From Parahalioglobus pacificus (GTDB lineage Bacteria; Pseudomonadota; Gammaproteobacteria; Pseudomonadales; Halieaceae): 64,000 nt of DNA. The stretch lies in contig NZ_BMYM01000003.1 in assembly GCF_014652275.1 (NCBI RefSeq), forward strand, positions 62,001 to 126,000, read 5' to 3'. Shown in pieces: positions 58,001 through 64,000 of the stretch (position 1 is its first letter; each line of letters begins with the position of its first letter). The position numbers were made by a program, and so were the translations under genes. Below the pieces are notes generated by a model. The model was not told where the DNA came from. It made no database searches and saw nothing but the letters and a program-made list of their open reading frames with translations.

Positions 58001-58051
58001 CTGTTTGCGCTAGGCTGTGAGTTCCTGCGACCGGAGCCCCTCCTGCGGTGA
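55001..58051 (+). CDS. Propeller receptor with a probable pseudo-histidine-kinase domain
   Basis: A 1016-aa membrane protein. A signal peptide (1-24) precedes Reg_prop-like propeller repeats (GKVWVGSLTGL and similar), a Y_Y_Y domain (about 680-750) and one membrane helix (about 754-778). The cytoplasmic part begins LLLEEVQDEIEIQEQILSK near residue 800. This has the spacing of a HisKA_2 dimerisation helix (LL-EVHHRVKNN) but lacks the histidine. Near 905-925, LRCALLIHYLIALAKRA resembles an N-box helix without its Glu and Asn. No G-boxes were seen. It follows the hybrid kinase by 29 bases and probably modulates it or acts as a co-receptor (inference). Low GC like its neighbour. Confidence 0.82.
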   Translation: MTKARMFSFVSALLLLVCTLSVNARWSIHQLHPEKLTETSITSVVSDTDGKVWVGSLTGLQVLIAGKFYSTEIVDGLDPLFGRQIIRDIVQEDSGREIWILTETGYLARVDSDQLRVIDTPWFRNYADAKVLGILQGHDKIWLWGLGFLAAYDYELGGHVSFAWKSGDKLLDKPLLTLRELNDSVLYGLTQSSLLRIDLENFTVQEKVKALEFGEGTEFRDFHIGSKGGITVLTKNGRILEGINTLNSQRYSVSQTFSQKSADQLVVEPNHYIIGTDGGIAVVPRGKTQPLTELGKDNSELSNNHVLTISPLKGGYLIGTYRGLNYLSKGLFDGFNDQSHRLSNEVLNFTEDENKNIWIATYSGVFRFSKSSSALSTFSRLRGLPDERAMTIESIENDIWIGLREHGVVAAKSASIDKDQSEFKSYLPNKPIPAIRTIQDSQHVLLATLNEGLYILDKESRESFKADESPSRVTLISKRVKDYLYYGNEDALFVYWTKDGTSQRVSFNSGGHPIGTMVSLEWIQSGHYMIISTLDNGIWMAERLEEQPRSLALKRPPNNELAEAIACGVLEKENHYWFSTSDGIIVTNDRFETTHRFSLRDGLQSKSCNVGAVFKDSRDRLYFGGSNGFNVFEGSLPGAPVDPPKMMFERIHSAVFTADFVKSGNIPPHLELHYGDRSILLDFAVMEHFQADATRYRYRLQGYNDEWVESGSTSEVNYSALPPGNYIFHVQGSDSSGRWNREGLVLSFTVLKPWWLTTYAFAAYIVLAIAAAIMARRWYLRMAVQTMSRRMNAYISQQNDLLLEEVQDEIEIQEQILSKYNAHTTDLLTLVQQLVPPPNGGKSTPDRELSLSLLAFERNVEGFENDIHFDVESYTNELIDIHIDADQSLASRVICTVEISTLTQPAPYALRCALLIHYLIALAKRATPELSPAVALLNLSLSEPVITDTNRVGWVLRGSFTAEQGGSIAQWLTDQPWLEENLSDIAESLDVDHDAKCSDTLFALGCEFLRPEPLLR

Positions 58052-58099
58052 TATGAATGAAACTGACCTATATCCACCTAGCGCTGCTATAACGTACGG

Positions 58100-59026
58100 A
58101 TGACAGCAGGAAACTACAAGAACGTCGGCAACACTTTGCAATTCAGAGGCACGGCCCTGGGTCGGCCCTGCCATATTGTTGTCGATAACAGCGACGGGAT
58201 TGCTGAGGCAGCCATCTCGGCAGCGCTGGGTGAACTGCATCGGCTGGAGGTGAAGTTCGCAGCCAAGCATCCCAAGAGCATTGTGTACGCCGTGAATCAA
58301 TCTGCGGGCTCAGGGCAGGTCATTCCGATTGATGCGGAAACGCGCAGCCTGTTCAGCCTGATTGCCCTCATCAGGGACGAAACGCACCAAAGGTTCGATC
58401 CTACCCTGCAGATGGTATCGGCGCTTTACGGTGATACCGCCGTCAGCGAGCAGACGAGCGAGCGGGCTCGTCAAGTGGCTGCAGCCACGGGTTATTCCAA
58501 CATCAATGTATCGTCCGAGGGTGTCGCGCTAGCAAGCCCCGCCACTTTGTTGGATCTTGATAGCACGGTTCGCCCCTATGCACTGGATTGTGCGGTGCGC
58601 GCCCTGAGAGCAGCCGGCGCCGTGAGCGCGCTGCTAGATCTCAGTCGAGACGCGGCGGCGATAGGTCGCCAAGGCGATCACTCGAACTGGCTCCACGGTA
58701 TACGCTTCCCCAAAGGGCGCAGCAGCGCTGTGGCTCGCACCAAGATAAACGACGCCGCACTGAGCATGCGTGGCAACTACGAGCGACCCTTGATCCTACA
58801 GAACGCCCGCCACGGGCGCGCCATAGACCCAGATACGGGGCAACCCATTGATGGGCTGCTAAGCGTGGCTATCCGATCTGAGAAGGTCCTTGATGCCTAC
58901 ACCGCCGCCACCATTGCGCGCCTCAAGTCAGAGGCCGATGCGCTTGAGTGGCTGAACACACTCGACATGCCGTGGTTCGCGATTGATTGTGAGCTTCAAT
59001 GTCATGGCACCATGAAGCTCAGCTAG
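58100..59026 (+). CDS. Degenerate ApbE-family (FAD:protein FMN transferase-like) protein
   Basis: ApbE-fold protein, 308 aa, without a signal peptide. Family landmarks are recognisable but altered. FDPTLQMV stands for FDPTVGPL. DLDSTVRPYALDCAV replaces the conserved DLGGIAKGYAVD. LDLSRDAAAIG stands where the IGG strand is expected. HGRAIDPDTGQP keeps the IDPxTG motif. VLDAYTAATIARL replaces the ADALSTA metal-binding helix. Loss of the glycine/lysine motif suggests weak or no FMN transferase activity. It lies 48 bases after the pseudo-kinase gene in the same direction, so it may belong to that unit, though its GC is back to the genome average. Confidence 0.78.
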   Translation: MTAGNYKNVGNTLQFRGTALGRPCHIVVDNSDGIAEAAISAALGELHRLEVKFAAKHPKSIVYAVNQSAGSGQVIPIDAETRSLFSLIALIRDETHQRFDPTLQMVSALYGDTAVSEQTSERARQVAAATGYSNINVSSEGVALASPATLLDLDSTVRPYALDCAVRALRAAGAVSALLDLSRDAAAIGRQGDHSNWLHGIRFPKGRSSAVARTKINDAALSMRGNYERPLILQNARHGRAIDPDTGQPIDGLLSVAIRSEKVLDAYTAATIARLKSEADALEWLNTLDMPWFAIDCELQCHGTMKLS

Positions 59027-59034
59027 GCCAGTGC

Positions 59035-59793
59035 TTACAACCCCTTGAATACCGGCGCACGCTTCTCGCGTTGCGCCACAAACCCCTCTTGCAGGTCTTT
59101 AGAGTCGCTGCACTCTTTCGCCAACGCTTGTGCATCATCCATGTCCAGCGTGCCCGCTGCCACGTGGTTAATGATTTTTTTCATGGCTGCCACCGCCATC
59201 GGTGCTCGCTCTGCCAGTGTGGCCGCATAGTCCATGCTCGCCTGGCCGATCGCTTCCCGGTTTACCAGTTGGTCGAGAAAGCCCATCTCATATAGCTGTC
59301 GCGAGTCGACAAACTCGGCCGCCAACAGCAGGCGTTTGGCAGGGCCCACGCCCAGGCGTTCTACAAATCGCTGTATCCCACTAATGGGATAGCACAGGCC
59401 AATGGTCGCAGCCGGCACCCGAAGCTTCATACCATCAAAGCCAATACGGAAGTCGCAGCTCAGAGACAACTCACTACCACCACCATACACATTGCCGTTA
59501 AACGCACAGACTGTAGGAATCGGGAGTGCTGCCAGCATATCTGTGGTCGCCTGGAAATCGTCACCGGAAATATCGCCAGCGTTCAGTTCAGCAAGAGACG
59601 CGCCCGCACAGAATGTCTTATCACCTGTGCCGGTAACAATGAGCGCGCGCACAGCGTTATCGCTCTGCACGCTGCGCAGCACTGCCTGAATGCCGTCCAG
59701 CTCTTGCTTACCCAGCGAGTTGTGCTTGTCGGGGTTGTTCAGTGTCAGGATGCCAATAGCTCCCTGCTGTTCAAAGCTAATCGTGTCTGCCAT
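59035..59793 (-). CDS. Enoyl-CoA hydratase/isomerase-family protein
   Basis: Crotonase-fold protein, 252 aa from the ATG at 59793 (MADTISFEQQG). The oxyanion-hole segments FCAGASLAEL and NVYGGGSELSLSCDFRIG are present. The first catalytic Glu position of enoyl-CoA hydratase 1 is in the unusual GGGSELSLS segment, while the second region reads VPAATIGLCYPISG, without the PE usual in hydratases. It may therefore be an isomerase or have another crotonase activity. It is convergent with the ApbE-like gene (8-base gap) and divergent from tag. Confidence 0.8.
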   Translation of the reverse strand: MADTISFEQQGAIGILTLNNPDKHNSLGKQELDGIQAVLRSVQSDNAVRALIVTGTGDKTFCAGASLAELNAGDISGDDFQATTDMLAALPIPTVCAFNGNVYGGGSELSLSCDFRIGFDGMKLRVPAATIGLCYPISGIQRFVERLGVGPAKRLLLAAEFVDSRQLYEMGFLDQLVNREAIGQASMDYAATLAERAPMAVAAMKKIINHVAAGTLDMDDAQALAKECSDSKDLQEGFVAQREKRAPVFKGL

Positions 59794-59893
59794 TGTCGTC
59801 TCCCAAAAAACCGGCGCTGAGTGTCGCATACCCGTACACCCCCAGCCACAATCGGGTTATCTTCAGACCTACACCGAATGTACGGAGACAAGC

Positions 59894-60466
59894 ATGAACC
59901 AACGCTGTGGCTGGTGCGGCACAGATCCACTCTACATGGATTACCACGATACCGAGTGGGGAGTGCCGGTGCGCGATGATCAAACACTGTTCGAGTTCTT
60001 GCTGCTGGAGGGCGCGCAGGCGGGCCTTGCCTGGATAACAGTTTTACGCAAACGCGAGGGCTACCGAAAAGCCTTTGCAGACTTCAATGCCAAAAAGGTC
60101 GCCAAACTATCCGACAAAGCGCTGGATAAACTGCTTACCAACCCTGCGATCATCCGCAACAAGCTTAAGGTGCACGGTGCCCGAAAGAACGCGCGCGCCT
60201 TTTTAGAGGTTCAGGCCGAGTTCGGCAGCTTTTCAGATTACATCTGGGACTTTGTCGATGGGCGCCCCATCCAGAATGATTTTTCCGCGCTGGATCAGCT
60301 GCCCGCCACCAGCCCCATATCCGATGCGTTGAGCAAAGACCTGAAGCGTCGCGGATTCACCTTCGTCGGCTCAACGATTATGTACGCGCACATGCAGGCC
60401 ACCGGCATGGTGAACGATCATCTTGTCACCTGTTTTCGCCACGCGGAGTGTGCTGCCCTGGCCTGA
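59894..60466 (+). CDS. tag: DNA-3-methyladenine glycosylase I
   Basis: Tag removes 3-methyladenine from alkylated DNA. The protein is 190 aa from the ATG at 59894; the open frame extends upstream but overlaps the divergent promoter. Zinc ligands Cys5 and His18 at the N-terminus (CGWCGTDPLYMDYHD) and His/Cys near the end (NDHLVTCFRH) match the E. coli enzyme, and Glu39 in LLLEGAQAGLAW is the expected catalytic residue. Confidence 0.95.
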   Translation: MNQRCGWCGTDPLYMDYHDTEWGVPVRDDQTLFEFLLLEGAQAGLAWITVLRKREGYRKAFADFNAKKVAKLSDKALDKLLTNPAIIRNKLKVHGARKNARAFLEVQAEFGSFSDYIWDFVDGRPIQNDFSALDQLPATSPISDALSKDLKRRGFTFVGSTIMYAHMQATGMVNDHLVTCFRHAECAALA

Positions 60467-60514
60467 GCAAACCTATAACCGGGAACGCTGTTAGAATACG
60501 CCACCGTCAACAGA

Positions 60515-61879
60515 GTGCCACGCGTGTCGCAGTCTCTCCCAAATCAGAGCGAGTCCACCAGCCGCAAGGTCTGGCAACTGGCCTGGCCAACGATACTGTC
60601 GAACCTGCTGTTCACAACGGTGGGCTTTGCCCATATTCGGATTGCCGCTGAGCTGGGCACCTCTGCGGTTGCCGCTGTTACCACGGGTCATCGCGTTTTC
60701 TTCCTGATCCAAGCGGTGCTCATGGGCTTGTCGGTGGCCGCCACCGCAACAGTTGCCCGTGCCTGGGGCGCGGAGCAGGTACGCCAGGCCGAGCGCGCAG
60801 CGTGGAGCGCAATGCAGGTGTCGGTGATATTTGCGGCCTTACTGGCATTACCCACGCTGCTGGTACCCACGGCCATTGCCTCGCTCTTCAGTCTGGATGA
60901 GCCCACTACCCTCTCCGCCTCTGGCTTCATCTTCTGGTTGGGCGTGTTCAGTATCTCCTCTGCCCTGAATATGATGCTGTCGACGGCGCTGCGCGCCACG
61001 GGCGATGTCATCACGCCCCTGTGGTTCCTGCTGGCCAGTTCCATTCTGAACATCACCTTCGGGGTGATACTTGCACTGGGTTACTCACCTCTGCCTGCCA
61101 TGGGGGTTTCGGGTATTGCACTGGGTGGCGGCTCTGCCGGATTCACAGTAACGCTGGTCTTCCTTGCTTTCTGGTGGCGAGGCCGCTTCAAACTCCTACC
61201 CCTGCGCGAGCTGGCCGTAAATATGCGGCAAGTGAAGGAGCTGATTACAATTGGCGCCCCAGCGATGGTTGAGCAGGCGATTATCCAGCTCTCGTTCCTG
61301 GTGTTCTTCGGCATATTGGCCCATTACGGCACCAACGCTTACGCCGCCTACGGTATCGGAATCAGCATTGTGTCCTTCCCGATCGTGATTGGCTTTGGCT
61401 TTGGTATTGCGGCCGCCACACTGGTGGGCCAGCAGTTAGGCGCCGGGCGCCCCGAACTGGCCGTCGCCGCAGGGTGGCGCTCGCTGCGCCTGGCGCTACT
61501 GGCGATGGTGAGCGGCTCGATTGTGCTGGTGGTCTTTGCCGACCCCCTGGCCCGTTTCATGATCGATGACCCCGAGGTGGTTCATTTCACCAAGGTCTTC
61601 CTCTACATGATCGCTGCTGCACAGCCCATGATGGCCTGCGAAATGGCCCTGGCGGGCGCACTGCGCGGCGCGGGCGACACCCGTTTCCCGCTGTTTTCCA
61701 CCTTCTGCGGCCTGATGCTGGGGCGTCTGATACCCGCCTGGGTCTTCTTTACGCTGGGGCTATCGGTGTATTGGATATTCGCCGTAATGCTATTCGATTA
61801 CTCACTCAAGGCCATCTTGCTGATTCACCGTTACCGGTCCCACAAATGGTTAGACATCAAGGTGGGAACAGGGTCATAA
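60515..61879 (+). CDS. MATE-family multidrug/Na+ or H+ antiporter
   Basis: Membrane transporter, 454 aa from a GTG at 60515, with about 12 hydrophobic segments in two MATE halves (about 20-235 and 240-445). Typical features include WPTILSNLLFTTVGF, the amphipathic middle loop, GIAAATLVGQQLGAGRPE in the second half and MALAGALRGAGDTRFP. It exports drugs or metabolites; the substrate cannot be told from the sequence. It follows tag after 48 bases. Confidence 0.9.
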   Translation: MPRVSQSLPNQSESTSRKVWQLAWPTILSNLLFTTVGFAHIRIAAELGTSAVAAVTTGHRVFFLIQAVLMGLSVAATATVARAWGAEQVRQAERAAWSAMQVSVIFAALLALPTLLVPTAIASLFSLDEPTTLSASGFIFWLGVFSISSALNMMLSTALRATGDVITPLWFLLASSILNITFGVILALGYSPLPAMGVSGIALGGGSAGFTVTLVFLAFWWRGRFKLLPLRELAVNMRQVKELITIGAPAMVEQAIIQLSFLVFFGILAHYGTNAYAAYGIGISIVSFPIVIGFGFGIAAATLVGQQLGAGRPELAVAAGWRSLRLALLAMVSGSIVLVVFADPLARFMIDDPEVVHFTKVFLYMIAAAQPMMACEMALAGALRGAGDTRFPLFSTFCGLMLGRLIPAWVFFTLGLSVYWIFAVMLFDYSLKAILLIHRYRSHKWLDIKVGTGS

Positions 61880-61949
61880 CCCGGTAACGGTATCGACAGC
61901 GACAAAAAAAATACTTAAAGTTGGAATCTCAGACTCTGGAGTAAGTTGC

Positions 61950-61969
61950 GGGCATTGCGGTTAATGCCC
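61950..61969. promoter_or_regulatory. Inverted repeat before the tandem TetR gene
   Basis: GGGCATT (61950-61956) and AATGCCC (61963-61969) are perfect 7-bp arms with a 6-base spacer. The site ends 13 bases before the ATG at 61983. Its size and position fit an autoregulatory TetR operator, though it could also be an RNA hairpin that affects translation. Confidence 0.5.
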
Positions 61970-61982
61970 CACACCGAAATCG

Positions 61983-63278
61983 ATGGCTTCCAACAAGCAA
62001 GATTCAGGCACGGGTGCCTCGTCACCCTTCGACCGAACGGCGCAGCACGACGCCAAGCGTGTCGCCATTCTCTCGCAGGCGGCCAAGCTCTTTAACTCCA
62101 AAGGGTCGCGGGCTACCACGCTCAAAGACATCGCCGAGAGCCTGGGTCTCACCAAAACCAGCCTGTACTACTACGTTAAAACCAAAGAAGACCTGATCTA
62201 CCAGTGCTACATGGCAGCGCTGGACCACCACCATGCAGTGCTCGATACCATCGACGAGCAAACGCAGGACCCGGTCGAGCAGGTGTCGCAGTTCATCCGG
62301 CATTACTTCGATGCCTGGCTGGCGCCTATCGAGGGCCGCGATGTCCATCGCGCCGCCCTCTTGGAAATCGCCTCGCTGAAGCAGGACCACCGCGAACGTA
62401 TTGAGGCCAGCTATATAGAAATGTTCAAGCGGCTGCGCGGCTACATACGCTCCGGCAGCACCTCAGGACAGTTTCGAGAGGTTGATGCCATATCAGCAAC
62501 TCGCGCGTTAATCGGCTCCATGGAATGGGTGTTTTACTGGCTGCACCTTGTTCCTGAAGGGCAGATGCACAGCGTGGCCGACGAAGCACTGAATATTATC
62601 TTCAACGGTCTCTGCCCTGCCGGGGATACTTTCGAGCCGGCTGAGCTGTCTTTCGAGCGGGTGGAGTCGGCAGCGGCTCAGGGGTTTAACCGAGCTGAGC
62701 GCAATCGCATGAAGCAGGAAGCGTTCTTCAAAACGGGCACCCGCTTTTTTAACCGCGCCGGCTTCGATGGCGCCTCGCTGGACGACATCGCCGAGCACCT
62801 GAACGTCTCCAAAGGGGCGTTCTATTACCACATCAAAAACAAAGAAGACCTGCTGTACAGCTGCTACAGCTACTCCCTGGATATCACCGAAGCCATTTAC
62901 GAAGAAGCTGGCAGCAGTGACAGCGACGGACTGCGTAAAACCGAGCGCGCCTGCCGCGGCATTTTCCATGTGCAAAACAGTGATCAGGGACCGCTCATTC
63001 GTTACAACACCATCACATCCATTCCCCGGCAACGGCGCCAGGCACTGCTGGAACGCACGGACGCCAGTAACCGGCGCTTTGGCGATTTTCTGCGCCAGGG
63101 CATTACCGATGGCAGCGTGAGAGCGGTTAACACAGACACCGCCCAGTTCCTGATTGCCGGTGCCGTAAACGCCGCAATGGATATCAGTCTGTGGCGCCGT
63201 GTGGACGACATCGACGCTGCCGCCATCGACTATTTCGATCTTTTCTTTAACGGCCTAACACCCCGCACACCGCTGTAG
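61983..63278 (+). CDS. Double-length TetR-family regulator
   Basis: A 431-aa protein composed of two TetR units. DNA-binding region 1 is at about 26-75 (TTLKDIAESLGLTKTSLYYY) and effector domain 1 runs to about 220. DNA-binding region 2 is at about 245-292 (SLDDIAEHLNVSKGAFYYH), with effector domain 2 to the end. Each half matches the fatty-acid/acyl-CoA-responsive TetR type, and the two HTHs are clearly related but diverged. Normal TetR proteins are about 200 aa with one unit. The thioesterase gene follows 20 bases downstream, so control of acyl-CoA metabolism is likely. Confidence 0.9.
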   Translation: MASNKQDSGTGASSPFDRTAQHDAKRVAILSQAAKLFNSKGSRATTLKDIAESLGLTKTSLYYYVKTKEDLIYQCYMAALDHHHAVLDTIDEQTQDPVEQVSQFIRHYFDAWLAPIEGRDVHRAALLEIASLKQDHRERIEASYIEMFKRLRGYIRSGSTSGQFREVDAISATRALIGSMEWVFYWLHLVPEGQMHSVADEALNIIFNGLCPAGDTFEPAELSFERVESAAAQGFNRAERNRMKQEAFFKTGTRFFNRAGFDGASLDDIAEHLNVSKGAFYYHIKNKEDLLYSCYSYSLDITEAIYEEAGSSDSDGLRKTERACRGIFHVQNSDQGPLIRYNTITSIPRQRRQALLERTDASNRRFGDFLRQGITDGSVRAVNTDTAQFLIAGAVNAAMDISLWRRVDDIDAAAIDYFDLFFNGLTPRTPL

Positions 63279-63298
63279 GCCAACCACGGAGTATTGCT

Positions 63299-64000
63299 GT
63301 GCCAGCTGATCTGGAGAAGCTCCTCACTTATCTGGAAGTGGAGCGCATCGACAAATACCTGTTTGTCGGTAATAGCCCTTCACAACCCAAACGCATTTTC
63401 GGCGGGCAGGTGCTCGCCCAATCACTGAATGCGGCAACCCGCTCAGTGGAGAGCGACCGCATCGCGCATTCCATGCATGCCTACTTCATGCGGCCCGGCG
63501 ATCCGAACAAGCAAATCGTGTTTGAAGTAGATCCTATCCGTGATGGACGCAGCTTCACGACTCGCCGCGTAGTCGCAAAGCAAGACGCCAAGGCGATTTT
63601 CAGCACATCGGTGTCGTTTCAGGTGGCCGAGGAGGGGCTACAGCATCAGGCGCAGATGCCCGATGTGCCACCGCCAGAGGACGTGGAGTCTGACGTGGAT
63701 TTCTGGGCGCGCATGGCGAAGGAAAACCCCGATAAGATAAAGCCGATCACACCGCCTGCGATTGAGCGGCGCAACATCACCCGGCGCGACTACCTGGACC
63801 CGCAGCCAGCGGATCCTGTGCAGCATATGTGGTTCAAGGCGCCCGCTGGCCTGGGTGACGAACTCAACCAGCACCAAACCGTGTTGACCTACATATCCGA
63901 CTTTGGGCTGCTGGGTGCTGCAACCCTACCGCACCCCTATACCGGCATGAGCAGGGATCTGCAGGCGGCGAGCCTGGACCACGCGATCTGGTTTCACCGG
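63299..64000 (+). CDS. tesB: Acyl-CoA thioesterase II (partial)
   Basis: The open frame runs from a GTG at 63299 (GGAG 7 bases upstream) through the right edge without a stop: 234 codons of an expected 285 or so. It is a double-hotdog TesB: IFGGQVLAQSLNAA and HSMHAYFMRPGD in the first hotdog, DGRSFTTRRVVAKQ, and SLDHAIWFHR in the second. The Asp in SLDHAIWF corresponds to the catalytic Asp of E. coli TesB. It hydrolyses acyl-CoA to free acid and CoA. It is probably co-transcribed with the tandem TetR gene. Confidence 0.93.
   Translation, partial: MPADLEKLLTYLEVERIDKYLFVGNSPSQPKRIFGGQVLAQSLNAATRSVESDRIAHSMHAYFMRPGDPNKQIVFEVDPIRDGRSFTTRRVVAKQDAKAIFSTSVSFQVAEEGLQHQAQMPDVPPPEDVESDVDFWARMAKENPDKIKPITPPAIERRNITRRDYLDPQPADPVQHMWFKAPAGLGDELNQHQTVLTYISDFGLLGAATLPHPYTGMSRDLQAASLDHAIWFHR

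Noticed and set aside
1-64000. tRNA, rRNA, insertion sequences, prophage or origin of replication
   Set aside because: No cloverleaf, transposase, integrase, terminal inverted repeat or DnaA-box cluster was recognised on reading.

Overview
The window looks like chromosomal DNA of a high-GC marine-type gammaproteobacterium, plausibly of the Halieaceae/Cellvibrionales group. The reasons are a gsp-type type II secretion operon, aceEF of the gammaproteobacterial homodimeric-E1 type, nadA, tag, a BepA-like protease, FabV and a steroid-ring degradation operon. This placement is inference from gene content; no rRNA or tRNA gene was seen.

Layout. (1) 1-6701, minus strand: type II secretion genes gspE-F-G-H-I-J-K-L, with gspL running off the left edge. 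(2) 6840-20636, minus: a 13-gene, tightly packed operon that closely matches the mycobacterial KstR2 regulon for steroid rings C and D (the HIP pathway): fadD3, a regulator, ipdA, ipdB, ipdC, echA20, two alpha/beta acyl-CoA dehydrogenase pairs, fadA6, an SDR and ipdF. The regulator is a double-length Lrp/AsnC protein, not a TetR-type KstR2. Two perfect 9-bp inverted repeats lie in front of fadD3. (3) 20916-24641, minus: an AlkK-like acyl-CoA ligase, a LACTB2-like metallo-hydrolase and FabV. (4) 24761-29543, minus: four overlapping or touching genes that form a complete glucosylglycerate cycle (glycerate kinase, GpgS, a phosphatase, glucosylglycerate phosphorylase). (5) 29624-34003, minus: aceE-aceF, with two copies of a TGTAGT-N3-ACTACA palindrome upstream. 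(6) 34392-43390: an M16 peptidase lipoprotein, an AI-2E/PerM membrane protein, a TusA-like protein, BepA, NadA and a DUF3604 lipoprotein.

(7) 43646-59026, plus: the accessory and least understood part. Two c-di-GMP GGDEF-EAL proteins are followed by a secreted subtilase and a small secreted protein whose C-terminal half is 11 and a half near-perfect 13-residue repeats. Then come a 1490-residue propeller hybrid histidine kinase, a second propeller receptor whose cytoplasmic part looks like a dead histidine kinase, and a degenerate ApbE homologue. The two propeller genes are clearly lower in GC than their surroundings, which suggests acquisition. This block is the best candidate for an undescribed system. 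(8) 59035-64000: an enoyl-CoA hydratase-family protein, Tag, a MATE exporter, a double-length TetR regulator with a dyad just upstream of its start, and a TesB thioesterase cut by the right edge.

How it fits together: regions 2, 3 and 8 point to growth on steroids and fatty acyl compounds; region 4 to a compatible solute that can be made and recycled to 3-phosphoglycerate; regions 1 and 7 to secretion and sensing at the cell surface.
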